NCBI GenBank assembly: GCA_001028025.1
Contig: LDAQ01000129.1
Coordinates: 1 to 47,019 of the forward strand
DNA: 47,019 nucleotides
Direction of reading: 5' to 3'
DNA from: Faecalicatena fissicatena
GTDB taxonomy: Bacteria > Bacillota > Clostridia > Lachnospirales > Lachnospiraceae
The notes beneath the pieces are model-generated. The model searched no databases and was not told the DNA's origin. It saw only the letters and a program-made list of their open reading frames with translations. Of the stretch, positions 8,586-17,459 are shown piece after piece. A program made the translations under genes and the position numbers. Positions within the stretch are counted from its first letter, which is position 1. Every line of letters starts with the position of its first letter.

Positions 8586-9488
8586 TTATTTAACGACCCC
8601 AACCATCTCGCTGATATTCTCGAAATGGTATTTTTCCATATACCGTTCAATCCCCTCCACAATTTCCACTGTAGCCGCCGGATTGAAGAAGTTGGCTGTT
8701 CCTACGGAAACAGCTGTGGCGCCCGCCAGGATAAACTCAACTGCATCCTCATAAGTAGTAATTCCGCCCATCCCGATCACCGGAACCTTCACTGCATTGG
8801 CAACCTGATAAACCATACGCACGGCGATGGGTTTTACCGCCGGCCCTGATACACCGCCGGTCTTATTTGCCAGGGCAAACGCCTGCCTGTGTATATCGAT
8901 CTTCATACCCGTCAGTGTATTGATCAGGGACAGGACATCTGCACCGCCTGCCTCTGCCGCTTTTGCCGTCTCTGTAATATCCGTGACATTGGGGCTCAGC
9001 TTCATAATAACAGGCTGTTTCGCACGCCTTTTCACTTCTCTGGTGATCTCTTCCACCGCTTTCGGGTTCTGTCCAAAAGCAATGCCTCCCTCTTTTACAT
9101 TGGGACAGGATATATTGATTTCTAAAAGATCCACCGGCTCATCTGCCAGCCGTTCCACAACCTCACAATATTCTTCCGTTGTCTTGCCGCAGACATTTAC
9201 GATAATCTTAGTATCATAATTTTTAAGAAACGGGATATCCCGCTCGCAGAAAACATCGATCCCGGGATTCTGCAGCCCGATGGCGTTCATCATTCCACCA
9301 TAGGTTTCTGCAATTCTGGGTGTCGGATTTCCCGGCCACGGCACATTGGCCACTCCCTTTGTTACGACTGCGCCGAGGCGGTTCAAATCTACAAACTCAC
9401 TGTACTCCTCCCCGGACCCGAAGGTACCGGAAGCCGTCATAACGGGATTCTTCAGTTCCACACCGGCAAGGTTCACTGTTGTATTCAT
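8586..9488 (-). CDS. pyrD: Dihydroorotate dehydrogenase B, catalytic subunit
   Basis: The class 1B catalytic subunit oxidises dihydroorotate to orotate with FMN and passes electrons to PyrK. The 300-aa TIM barrel shows KNPVMTASGTFGSG at the start, the active-site cysteine in INISCPNVKEGG and the FMN phosphate motif GMGGITTYEDA near the end. Its start touches the last base of pyrK. The adjacent pyrK gene confirms the NAD-linked 1B type rather than a fumarate-linked 1A enzyme. Confidence 0.97.
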   Translation of the reverse strand: MNTTVNLAGVELKNPVMTASGTFGSGEEYSEFVDLNRLGAVVTKGVANVPWPGNPTPRIAETYGGMMNAIGLQNPGIDVFCERDIPFLKNYDTKIIVNVCGKTTEEYCEVVERLADEPVDLLEINISCPNVKEGGIAFGQNPKAVEEITREVKRRAKQPVIMKLSPNVTDITETAKAAEAGGADVLSLINTLTGMKIDIHRQAFALANKTGGVSGPAVKPIAVRMVYQVANAVKVPVIGMGGITTYEDAVEFILAGATAVSVGTANFFNPAATVEIVEGIERYMEKYHFENISEMVGVVK

Positions 9489-10270
9489 TAGATTTCCACC
9501 TCCGTCGATAAGAATACCGGCCCGTCCTTACAGACACGCTTGTTGTGTACATGGCTGTGGCCGTCGATCTCTTTTGACCGGCACACACAGGCCAGACATG
9601 CCCCGATTCCGCAGGCCATCTTCTCCTCCATTGATACATAGCATACAATGTTTTTTTCTTCGGCATACTGCTTGATAGCGCGCAACATAGGAGACGGCCC
9701 GCAGGCATAAATGATATCGGCCGACAACGCATTTTCAGCAATGGCATCCATTACATTTCCTTTCGTTCCTGCACTGCCGTCCTCAGTCGCGATATAGAGG
9801 CTGCCCTGCCGAAGGAATTCTTCTTTCAGGAACTGCTCGTCCCGGTAACCCATTACCATGGCCTTCTCTCCCGGAAGCTGTTTTGCCAGTTCCAGCATCG
9901 GCGGCACACCGATTCCGCCGCCAATCAGGACCGCTTTTTTGCCCTCTGCTTCCCCGACCGGAAAACCATTTCCCAAAGGTCCCAGAATATCAATCCGCTC
10001 TCCCTCTGTCATTTTAGAAAACTGCTCTGTTCCGGTGCCTTCCCCTGTTACCCGGTACACAACACGGATCTGCTTTTTCTCTTTATCTATCTCACACAGG
10101 CTGATGGGGCGTGGCAGCAATTTACTGCCATCCTTCGTATACATAGAAATAAACTGCCCTGGCACTGCCAGACCGGCAATCTTTTCTGTCTGTATCCACA
10201 TGCTGTAAATATCTGCCGCAATGCATTGCTGAGATACAATCAGGGCAGATTCTTTTTGTTTATTAGACAT
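9488..10270 (-). CDS. pyrK: Dihydroorotate dehydrogenase B, electron-transfer subunit
   Basis: PyrK carries FAD and a [2Fe-2S] cluster and moves electrons from PyrD to NAD. The 260-aa protein has the flavin-binding LLPRPISLCEID motif, the nucleotide-binding GGGIGVPPML motif and a C-terminal cluster CGIGACLACVC plus a later cysteine in KRVCKDGPVF, which give the four Fe-S ligands. It sits between pyrF and pyrD in the operon. Confidence 0.96.
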   Translation of the reverse strand: MSNKQKESALIVSQQCIAADIYSMWIQTEKIAGLAVPGQFISMYTKDGSKLLPRPISLCEIDKEKKQIRVVYRVTGEGTGTEQFSKMTEGERIDILGPLGNGFPVGEAEGKKAVLIGGGIGVPPMLELAKQLPGEKAMVMGYRDEQFLKEEFLRQGSLYIATEDGSAGTKGNVMDAIAENALSADIIYACGPSPMLRAIKQYAEEKNIVCYVSMEEKMACGIGACLACVCRSKEIDGHSHVHNKRVCKDGPVFLSTEVEI

Positions 10271-10349
10271 TGTCTTTCTCCTTATCTGAACAGGCGCTGT
10301 CCTGTACAGCGGCCAGTTCTCCTCTGAACGTATTCAATCTCTTTTTGGC

Positions 10350-11276
10350 TTATCTGTTCTCCAGGGCGCCCCGGATATCCGCCACCATAGCCTCAACTGC
10401 GGCTCTGGAAGCATCTCCAAAGTTCTGAGCACCGTATTTTGCATAAGCTTCCTGCTTATATGCCGCGATGATTCCCCGGGAGGAATTTACGATTGCACCC
10501 AGGCCATCCTCATTGAAGAAGTGGACCAGATCCTTGCCCTGTCCGCCCTGTGCACCATATCCCGGTACCAGAATATAAGAGTTCGGCATCACTTTGCGGA
10601 GCACTTTTCCCATCTCAGGATAAGTCGCGCCCACTACTGCGCCGATATAACTGTACTCTTCTCCCATGCACTGAGCGCCCCACTCGGCAACCTTTTCGCC
10701 GACCAGCTCATAAAGCGGTCTGCCGTTGATCAGCTGATCCTGGAACTCACCGCTGGAAGGATTGGATGTTTTTACAAGTATAAACAGACCTTTTTTCTCC
10801 GACTTACATACATCAATAAACGGATTCACGCCATCAGATCCAAGATAAGGATTCACTGTCGCAAAGTCTTCGTCAAAGGGAAGGTATTCTCTGCTTCCCA
10901 CCTTCACTTTTCCAAGGTGTCCCACCGCATAAGCTGCAGAAGTAGAACCAATATCCCCCCGTTTAATATCGCCGATCACAACCAGGTCTTTATCCTTACA
11001 GTAATCCACGGTTTTCTTAAAAGCCATCAGTCCCGGCACTCCAAACTGCTCATACATAGCGATCTGAGGCTTCACAGCCGGAATCAGGTCGTATGTCTTA
11101 TCCACAATCTCCTTATTAAACTGCCAGATTGCCTCCGCAGCGCCTTCCAGAGTCTCTCCGTACTCTCCAAAAGCCTTCTCCTGAATATGTTCAGGGATAT
11201 AGTTCATCATAGGATCCAGTCCCACTACAATCGGAGCACCTGTCTTTTTAATCTTACTTATCAGCTTGTTAATCAT
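10350..11276 (-). CDS. pyrF: Orotidine 5'-phosphate decarboxylase, long (type 2) form
   Basis: PyrF decarboxylates OMP to UMP. At 308 aa it belongs to the longer type 2 subfamily rather than the ~230-aa form. The N-terminal IVVGLDPMMNYIP and the catalytic GDIKRGDIGSTS motif (Asp-Lys-Asp of the family) are clear, and VPGYGAQGGQGKD marks the phosphate site. A strong GAGGAGG precedes the ATG. A palindromic repeat lies between it and pyrC. Confidence 0.96.
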   Translation of the reverse strand: MINKLISKIKKTGAPIVVGLDPMMNYIPEHIQEKAFGEYGETLEGAAEAIWQFNKEIVDKTYDLIPAVKPQIAMYEQFGVPGLMAFKKTVDYCKDKDLVVIGDIKRGDIGSTSAAYAVGHLGKVKVGSREYLPFDEDFATVNPYLGSDGVNPFIDVCKSEKKGLFILVKTSNPSSGEFQDQLINGRPLYELVGEKVAEWGAQCMGEEYSYIGAVVGATYPEMGKVLRKVMPNSYILVPGYGAQGGQGKDLVHFFNEDGLGAIVNSSRGIIAAYKQEAYAKYGAQNFGDASRAAVEAMVADIRGALENR

Positions 11277-11313
11277 GAAAAAACCTCCTCAATTATCTGA
11301 ATATTCTGAAAAT

Positions 11314-11368
11314 GGAGGACAAAGGGGTCAGACCCCTGTGACACAGGGGTCTGACCCCTTTGCCCTCC
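11314..11368. repeat. Near-perfect palindrome built on GGGGTCAGACCCCT
   Basis: Two 27-base arms (11314-11340 and 11342-11368) around a single central A, with one mismatch. Each arm itself contains the self-complementary GGGGTCAGACCCC. It begins 6 bases past the pyrC stop and ends 37 bases before pyrF. On the plus strand it is followed by six T residues; on the minus (transcribed) strand only by four T residues after CCTCCA, so termination there would be leaky at best. Confidence 0.85.
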
Positions 11369-11373
11369 GTTTT

Positions 11374-12651
11374 TTATCTTGTATATACAATTCGTCCATC
11401 AACGATGGTACAGCAAACTTCTCCTTTGACCGGATATCCGTCAAACGGTGTATTCTTCCCCTTTGAAAGGAACGTATTTTTATCGATTCTGTATTCTGCA
11501 GAGGGATCAAAGATGACGATATCCGCCGCCTTGCCCTCTGATACGGAGCCTTTGTCCTGCAATCCCAGTATCTGTGCCGGATTATAGCTCATCTTTTCCG
11601 CCATCTGCATTGGAGTGAGAACTCCCTTCTCAACCAGCTCTGTATAAGTCAGGCTGGCCGATGTCTCCAGGCCGACGATGCCGAATGCGGCTTTTTCCAT
11701 GGGAAGGTTTTTTTCTTCCTCCGCGTGGGGGGCATGGTCCGTGGAAATCACATCCATGATGCCGTTTTTCAGCCCTTCTCTCAGTGCCTCCACATCTTTT
11801 GGTGCACGCAGCGGCGGATTCATCTTGTACTGTCCGTTGTTCTCACTGATGTCATCTGTTGACAGGATAAAATGATGCGGGCACACTTCTCCGGTCACCG
11901 GCAAGCCGTCTTTTTTGGCGGCCTCTATCATCCTTACGCTGTCTGCCGTGGAACAATGGCAGAGGTGCAGGCGTACTCCGGTCTCCTTCGCCAGCAGAAT
12001 ATCTCTTGCGACAATGACATCTTCCACCGCGTTGGTGATTCCCTTTACTCCAAGAGACTCCGCCTTCGGCCCGGCATTCATGACGCCGCCTTCTACCATA
12101 CCGATGTCTTCACAGTGTGCAAAGACAGATATATTGTTCTCTTTGGCCAGCTTCATTCCCTTACGGTACAGTGAAGCGTTCATGACTGACTTGCCGTCCT
12201 CACTGATGGCATGGCATCCTGCCTCGGCCATTCCCCTGATATCTGCCAGTTCTTCTCCGGCCTCACCTTTCGTAACAGCACCCAGCTGAATCACATGAAC
12301 CGGAGATTCATCTGCGGCTCTTTTATGCACATCCTCGACCATCTCTTTTGTATCGATAATAGGCTTTGTATTCGGCATTGCGCATACGGTGGTCACCCCG
12401 CCCCTCGCCGCAGCACGGCCGCCGGTCTCCAGTGTTTCTTTATGGGTCAGCCCGGGATCGCGCAGATGCACATGCAGATCTATGAAGCCCGGCATAACAT
12501 AGCAGCCGGATGCATCAATCGTCTGATCTGCAGCATCCGATATATCTTTTGCAACCTTCACGATCTTATCTCCGTCTGTCAGCACATCGCTGATGCCGTC
12601 CAGCCCTGTCAGAGGATCTAAAACATGTCCGTTTTGAATCAAAAGTTTCAT
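11374..12651 (-). CDS. pyrC: Dihydroorotase
   Basis: Class I dihydroorotase cyclises carbamoyl-aspartate to dihydroorotate. The 425-aa amidohydrolase shows the zinc motif HVHLRDPG near residue 60, a central Zn region (VFAHCEDIG, HLCHCST) and STDHAPHA near residue 305 with the catalytic aspartate. It is the promoter-proximal gene of pyrC-F-K-D. pyrB, pyrI and carAB are not in the window. Confidence 0.96.
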   Translation of the reverse strand: MKLLIQNGHVLDPLTGLDGISDVLTDGDKIVKVAKDISDAADQTIDASGCYVMPGFIDLHVHLRDPGLTHKETLETGGRAAARGGVTTVCAMPNTKPIIDTKEMVEDVHKRAADESPVHVIQLGAVTKGEAGEELADIRGMAEAGCHAISEDGKSVMNASLYRKGMKLAKENNISVFAHCEDIGMVEGGVMNAGPKAESLGVKGITNAVEDVIVARDILLAKETGVRLHLCHCSTADSVRMIEAAKKDGLPVTGEVCPHHFILSTDDISENNGQYKMNPPLRAPKDVEALREGLKNGIMDVISTDHAPHAEEEKNLPMEKAAFGIVGLETSASLTYTELVEKGVLTPMQMAEKMSYNPAQILGLQDKGSVSEGKAADIVIFDPSAEYRIDKNTFLSKGKNTPFDGYPVKGEVCCTIVDGRIVYTR

Positions 12652-12763
12652 ATAGTCTTGTCCTTCCTAAAAATAATTGTATCTCTAACATACAGTCTGC
12701 TGCATGTCTGCCCGTAATATGTATGTTACGGGATGCGGGCAATAAAATTATGCCTACGGATTT

Positions 12764-12793
12764 ATAATACCACAACTATCGCACGTAATACAA
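12764..12793 (-). promoter_or_regulatory. Probable pyr operon promoter
   Basis: On the minus strand TTGTAT (12788-12793) and TATTAT (12764-12769) are 18 bases apart. The ~110-base leader that follows contains a CCCGTAA/TTACGGG hairpin (about 12711-12733). The interval 12794-13007 otherwise shows nothing I can name. Confidence 0.5.
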
Positions 12794-13007
12794 TGTAAAA
12801 TCCGGTGATGAGGCTGCTGTAACAATTTATGGAGAGAACAGACTGGTATTCATAGAACTATTATGCTAAGATATGTTAAAAACATGGATATATTTCTAAA
12901 ACTTCTAAACGGGTAAGCCCGCATCTGGTATCATTTCTTATGACAGATATCAATATGTGAAATCTCAATGCTTTGATTCCATTTTAAACAGCAGAGAGGT
13001 TTCGGTT

Positions 13008-13044
13008 ATGGATAAGCGGGGTAAAGCGAACCTACAAATCCAGA
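13008..13044 (+). other. Out-of-frame true start of the Rpn gene
   Basis: An ATG at 13008 with GAGAGG just upstream opens a 14-codon frame that stops at 13050-13052. Dropping one G from GGGG at 13018-13021 would join it to the downstream frame and give MDKRVKRTYKSRLFEMIF, which is how Rpn-family proteins normally begin. The simplest reading is a one-base insertion, or a sequencing error. Confidence 0.65.
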
Positions 13045-13890
13045 TTGTTTGAGATGATATTCAGTGAGAAAAGGGCATTACTGGAGTTGTATAATGCAAT
13101 GAACGGGACCGAATATGAGAATCCTGAATTACTGGAAATCAATACTCTGGAAAATGCTATTTATATGTCGATGAGGAATGACCTGTCGTTTATCATTGAT
13201 TCCCGCCTGACTTTATATGAACATCAGTCAACGTTCAGTCCAAATCTTCCGCTGCGCTGTCTGATGTATGCAGCGGATTTATATTCGGTCATAACGAAAG
13301 ATGCAAATCTGTATGGAAGGGAACATGTACAGCTTCCTACTCCGAGGTTTGTCATCTTCTATAACGGCGTCGAAGAGCTGGAGGATATAAAAGTATTAAG
13401 GCTTTCAGATGCATTTACGATACAGGAACCAGAGTATGCTTTAGAACTTACCGCCCTGATGTTAAATATAAATCCGGGGCATAATGAAATGCTGTTAGAT
13501 ACCTGTAAGGTATTGAAGGACTATTCGGAGTATGTTGCAAGAGTTAGGGAATATGCCAAAAGCATGAGTCTTGAAGCAGCTGTAGAGCTGGCAATTACAG
13601 AGTGTATCAGGGATGATATTCTGGCAGAATTTCTTAGAAAAAACAGAGCGGAGGCGAAGAGTGTGAGTATCTATGAATATGATGAAGAAAAACATATGAG
13701 ACATGTAAAGGAAGAAGGACGTCAGGAGGGGTTACGGGAAGGAATACGGTTAGGGGGGATTCAGACATTGATAGACTTTTGCCAGGAAATGAATCTGTCC
13801 AGGGAAGATACAAAAGCTAAAGTGGCCGGTAAATTTGAACTGGAATCAATCGAAGCCGAGGCGTATATGGTAAAATTCTGGAAAGAGTAG
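13045..13890 (+). CDS. Rpn-family PD-(D/E)XK nuclease/transposase-like protein, frameshifted start
   Basis: The 281-aa frame matches Rpn (recombination-promoting nuclease, formerly transposase_31/PDDEXK_2) proteins common in Lachnospiraceae: LLELYNAMNGTEY, NAIYMSMRNDLSFIID, LTLYEHQSTFSPN (E and Q of the nuclease core) and RFVIFYNGV. The C-terminal third is charged, with EEGRQEGLREGIRLGG repeats typical of the family. The annotated start is TTG at 13045, but the natural ATG is 37 bases upstream in another frame, so the gene may be inactive or made without its first ~13 residues. No promoter or partner is evident. Confidence 0.8.
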   Translation: MFEMIFSEKRALLELYNAMNGTEYENPELLEINTLENAIYMSMRNDLSFIIDSRLTLYEHQSTFSPNLPLRCLMYAADLYSVITKDANLYGREHVQLPTPRFVIFYNGVEELEDIKVLRLSDAFTIQEPEYALELTALMLNINPGHNEMLLDTCKVLKDYSEYVARVREYAKSMSLEAAVELAITECIRDDILAEFLRKNRAEAKSVSIYEYDEEKHMRHVKEEGRQEGLREGIRLGGIQTLIDFCQEMNLSREDTKAKVAGKFELESIEAEAYMVKFWKE

Positions 13891-13911
13891 TGCGATATAG
13901 TGCAGGGCAGC

Positions 13912-13949
13912 AAAAACTCCGAACATTGCTTAAGCCTGAATGTTCGGAG
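13912..13949 (-). terminator. Terminator between convergent genes
   Basis: CTCCGAACATT (13917-13927) pairs with AATGTTCGGAG (13939-13949). On the minus strand the stem is followed by TTTTTG, so it should end the hydrolase-acyltransferase transcript. It may also stop the Rpn gene from the other side. Confidence 0.75.
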
Positions 13950-13973
13950 TCTCCCGTAAATCTGGTCTACTTT

Positions 13974-15788
13974 TTATACATGAAACTTTTTATGCATCTC
14001 TTCCCTGAATTCTTTTCCCTTAAATATAACAAGCGCTGCCAGAAACAGAAAGCACACAACCACACATATCGTACTTATAAGCTGAAATTTTACCGCGCCC
14101 GTGAGCAGCAGTATCAGCGGAAGCAGAACTCCGTATCCGCCTGCCATCACAAAATAGATCATATATTCTCTTGCCGTATTTCTCTGTACCTTCGTAATAA
14201 TGAACATCGAAAGCAGAATCACCATACAGACGGACGGCAGCACAAAGTCCACAGACCACCCATGCCAGCCCGTAAAGGCATCCCACAAAATGCACCCCAC
14301 CGTCACAATGATCAGCTGCCACATCGCGTTCTTCATCAGATTATACCGCTTGACAAATCCTATCGCCAGCGCCAGCCACATACTGGCAATCCCGGCTGCG
14401 GTAAATACCGGCCATCGGATCGTGGGATGAAAATTGAAATCTGCGGCCACAAATCCCACCGCAGCAACCAGACACACAAAAGAGAAAAACCGGAATACCT
14501 TAATCTCCAGTTCGCCCGGCATGTCCGGCTGCGGAAATTCCGGCTCTATCTTCTCCACAGCAATCCCCTGTTCCCTTAGTATCCGATAAAAATTCCTCTG
14601 AATATTCAAAGTATCGAATCTGGATGTAAATCCAAGCGAAAGTTTATCTCCGAAGGAGCACATGCAAAGCTCCAGCTTAGGAGTGCTTGTGTACACTCCG
14701 AAACGTTCTATATAGGGTTCATATTCACTGGGCATTCTGACCGCACTCATGTTGGAAAAGATTGCAGTCACATCCCGTTCCGCATACCTGGCCCCTGCCC
14801 GGATTCCCAGATTCTTCAGTTCCAGCGGAGCCAGCCGGAGTATAGGATGCATCTCCAGTGCGATGAGTTCATTCATATGCTCGGCCACACGCTCGGTTGT
14901 AAGCTCCCCGGCAAAATAATCCTTCACATGCTGCAGCACATCCTCAAAGCTTCCGCCCCCCTCGCCGAAATGATATCCCGGCTCAATCCAGTTAAAGAAA
15001 TTAAGCATGGAGTCAGACGGGAAAAACTTTCTCAGATTGACAGGCACCATCAGCACCACCGGATGCTTCTCCTGCTGCTTGGACATTTCACGGTGAATCG
15101 CCTGCAAAAATACACTCGTCAGAAATACCGTCATAGATACTCCAAGTTCCCTTGACCGCCCGAGCACCTCATTCACAGAGATGACCGCTTCATTCACCTG
15201 AAGCTGCCCCACTTCTTTCCGTGGCTTCTTCAGCTGGTATGCCCTTGGCTTTTTATCCTTTTTCTTTTTTACTTCCGTATAATATTGTGAAAAACTGTCG
15301 CTCTCCTGATCCTGGATCGTGACATTCTCATCCAGCAGAGGAACATCAGCAAGCCCCTCCTCTTTATGCGCTATATACAAATAATTTTTTACCAGCTCTT
15401 TCAGAAATTCCGTAGCGCCCGTCCCATCAGTCAGCGCATGGAACACTTCAAAATTAATCCTGCGGCCATAGTATGTCACTTCAAAAAGCAGTGACTTCTT
15501 GTCCCGCACATACAGACTGCTGCACGGTTCCTTATACTCTTCCTTTACCACAGGCCTGAGCCTGCTCTTCTCCAGATAATGCCAGAAAAGTCCCTTCCTC
15601 ATAACAGATAAAAAAACAGGATACGTAACCACCGTTCTGTCCAGGGCTTCCTGCAGCCGCTCCCCATCTATCTCTTCCTTCAGAACACAATAGAACCGGA
15701 ACACTCTGGTATCCTTCTTATTGCTCGTAGCTGAAAATAATTTTGCTGCATTATCCAGCCTTCTCCAATATGCACGTTTCTGCTGCAC
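13974..15788 (-). CDS. Condensation-type acyltransferase with C-terminal membrane domain
   Basis: The 604-aa protein resembles the alcohol acetyltransferase/PapA-like branch of the HxxxD acyltransferase superfamily. The catalytic motif is in FHALTDGTG near residue 130. From about residue 430 on there are six hydrophobic segments, giving a membrane-anchored C-terminal half (DUF6320-like). The start is GTG at 15788, 4 bases after the hydrolase gene, so the two are translationally close. The substrate is unknown; acyl transfer to a lipid or alcohol at the inner membrane face is a guess from the architecture. Confidence 0.75.
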   Translation of the reverse strand: MQQKRAYWRRLDNAAKLFSATSNKKDTRVFRFYCVLKEEIDGERLQEALDRTVVTYPVFLSVMRKGLFWHYLEKSRLRPVVKEEYKEPCSSLYVRDKKSLLFEVTYYGRRINFEVFHALTDGTGATEFLKELVKNYLYIAHKEEGLADVPLLDENVTIQDQESDSFSQYYTEVKKKKDKKPRAYQLKKPRKEVGQLQVNEAVISVNEVLGRSRELGVSMTVFLTSVFLQAIHREMSKQQEKHPVVLMVPVNLRKFFPSDSMLNFFNWIEPGYHFGEGGGSFEDVLQHVKDYFAGELTTERVAEHMNELIALEMHPILRLAPLELKNLGIRAGARYAERDVTAIFSNMSAVRMPSEYEPYIERFGVYTSTPKLELCMCSFGDKLSLGFTSRFDTLNIQRNFYRILREQGIAVEKIEPEFPQPDMPGELEIKVFRFFSFVCLVAAVGFVAADFNFHPTIRWPVFTAAGIASMWLALAIGFVKRYNLMKNAMWQLIIVTVGCILWDAFTGWHGWSVDFVLPSVCMVILLSMFIITKVQRNTAREYMIYFVMAGGYGVLLPLILLLTGAVKFQLISTICVVVCFLFLAALVIFKGKEFREEMHKKFHV

Positions 15789-15791
15789 GCC

Positions 15792-16739
15792 TTACACCCC
15801 CTGAACTGGTTCATTTCCCAGAAATTCATTGATTCGGTCAAAGCTCTCCTGCACATGAAAGTTCTTGATCCCAAGAGCAAAGTACCCATGTAGTGCATCC
15901 TTAATCCTGCATATTTCCACCTTGTTACCCGCCTCCTTAAGTTTCTCCCCATAGGCTTCCCCCTCATCCCTGAGCGGGTCAAACTCAGCTGTAATCACAA
16001 GCGTATCCGGCTGATTTGTCAGGTCTTTTGCATAAATCGGTGCAAAGTAAGGATTCTTTTTATCCTCCTCACTGTCTGCATATAATTCTATATAATCCCG
16101 CATCTTACCCGCAGTGAGCAGATAGTCTGTCCCATTTTCCCGCACAGACTCAAACGTCGAATTCTCCGAATAGTCACTGTTGACCGCAGGATAGATCAGC
16201 ACCTGCCGCCTTGGGAGAAATTCCCCTCTGTCCCTTGCCAGAAGTGAAAGCGCCGCCGCCAGGTTGCCCCCTGCGCTGTCCCCGATCAGCGTAATATCCT
16301 CCGGGTTTACATTCAGAATAAACCGTTTCGTAAATAAAGCCCTGGCCGCCGCATAACAGTCCTCCAGACCGGTGGGGAACTTATTCTCCGGAGCCAGCCT
16401 GTAGTCCACCGAGACCACCACATGCTCCGTAGCATCCGCAAGCCTGGCGCAGATACGTTCATAATTGTCCACACTCTCTGTCACCCAGCCGCCGCCGTGA
16501 ATAAACAGCATTACCTTATGCAGGATCGGCCCCACACTCTTAAACGCCTTTTCATTCGGAAAAAATATCCTCGTGGGTACCTCATACCCGCGGTTATAAA
16601 TCTTATAGTCAATCTTCTTATAAAAAATCTTCATCGGATCCAGCCTCTTCAAGTCTGCCAGATGCCGTGAAGCCTCCACCTCAATCCCATCAAAAGAAAG
16701 TGCCTTCAGTATCATTCTTGCCGTATTATTAATCGCCAT
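15792..16739 (-). CDS. Alpha/beta hydrolase of the hormone-sensitive-lipase type
   Basis: The 315-aa protein has the HSL-family oxyanion motif HGGGW (near residue 80), the nucleophile elbow GDSAGG (near residue 153), a DPLRDEGE acid region and the catalytic His in DALHGYF. No signal peptide is visible, so it is probably cytoplasmic. It is the first gene of a two-gene operon with the HxxxD acyltransferase, suggesting a matched acylation and deacylation pair acting on one small ester. Substrate unknown. Confidence 0.85.
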   Translation of the reverse strand: MAINNTARMILKALSFDGIEVEASRHLADLKRLDPMKIFYKKIDYKIYNRGYEVPTRIFFPNEKAFKSVGPILHKVMLFIHGGGWVTESVDNYERICARLADATEHVVVSVDYRLAPENKFPTGLEDCYAAARALFTKRFILNVNPEDITLIGDSAGGNLAAALSLLARDRGEFLPRRQVLIYPAVNSDYSENSTFESVRENGTDYLLTAGKMRDYIELYADSEEDKKNPYFAPIYAKDLTNQPDTLVITAEFDPLRDEGEAYGEKLKEAGNKVEICRIKDALHGYFALGIKNFHVQESFDRINEFLGNEPVQGV

Positions 16740-16815
16740 TCATCTCTCCTATCGTGCCCCGCTGAAACTGCGGTAAAATATTGCAGCAGCCTGATGCATC
16801 CATTACTTTTCTACT

Positions 16816-16844
16816 ATTATAAGTGAATCCGTCAAGAATCACAA
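16816..16844 (-). promoter_or_regulatory. Promoter of the hydrolase-acyltransferase operon
   Basis: On the minus strand TTGTGA (16839-16844) and TATAAT (16816-16821) are 17 bases apart. The long-hairpin element C ends only a few dozen bases upstream, in the same orientation. Confidence 0.6.
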
Positions 16845-16874
16845 TAGTATTTGTGAATGGGCTGGGGATGAGAT

Positions 16875-17252
16875 TGGGAGGGGTTCCGCCTGTGCGAAGC
16901 GGGAGTGGGACGACGGAGCCGGGAAACGGGGATGGGCCTTTACTGATGCGGTCCATTTGCTAAGAACGGCTAAATGGAAGGCATGCCGGATTTTGAGGCC
17001 CCGGAGACAATCACTGCACAATCTTGATGATTGTGCAGCTCTGGTCTCCTTGAAATCAGCTTTGTGAGCCGATTTCAGCCTCAAAATCCGGCATGCCTTC
17101 CATTAAGCCGTTCTAAAGCGCATTCTATGCATCTGTAAAGGCCCATCCCCGTTTCCCGGCTCCGTCGTCCCTCTCCCGCTTCGCACAGGCTGCGTCCATC
17201 CGATCGGTAGTCCGGCACATTCGGGAGGAATACAGGCCGGGGCAGTGGATCA
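16875..17252 (-). repeat. Long-hairpin element, copy C
   Basis: Minus orientation. The 5' domain runs from ATCCACTGCCCCGG (about 17238-17251) to the box with CGGATGGACGCAGCC. The stem spans 16888-17190: the outer arms are about 55 bp with one mismatch, then come a mid-stem internal loop (GCATAGAATGCGCTTTA facing TTAGCAAATGGACCGCAT) and a second arm of ~37 bp. The tip has hairpin 1 (17051-17077) and hairpin 2 (17003-17049) with CAGAG/TGATT internal loop and ATCA loop. GGCGGAACCCC follows the stem. The remaining gap, 17253-17459, shows only a small CTGCG/CGCAG hairpin. Confidence 0.8.
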
Positions 17253-17459
17253 ATTCGGTTTACGCGGGAAATTGTATGCTGGGGATGGCAGATACGAGCA
17301 TATACGTGTAACAAATCTAATAACTCTATAACTGCTTATCCCCAATGAGCTACGCGTCGCCAGTTAACCATCCGCTGCGTCCGCGCAGTGATTCCTCCCG
17401 GGAGCTTTTGCTTTTCCTCCCGTCCAGCCGTCAACAGCGCGCCCCTTTATATCCAGCAC

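Noticed and set aside
11314..11375. Palindrome plus T-run as a terminator
   Set aside because: The T-run is on the plus strand, where no gene is transcribed; the pyr operon runs on the minus strand and continues through it.
12652..12764. PyrR-type attenuator in the pyrC leader
   Set aside because: There is a CCCGTAA/TTACGGG hairpin, but no PyrR-binding loop consensus and no terminator/antiterminator pair.
13890..14579. 229-codon plus-strand open frame overlapping the acyltransferase gene
   Set aside because: It is antisense to a well-supported coding region and has basic, repetitive composition typical of a shadow frame.
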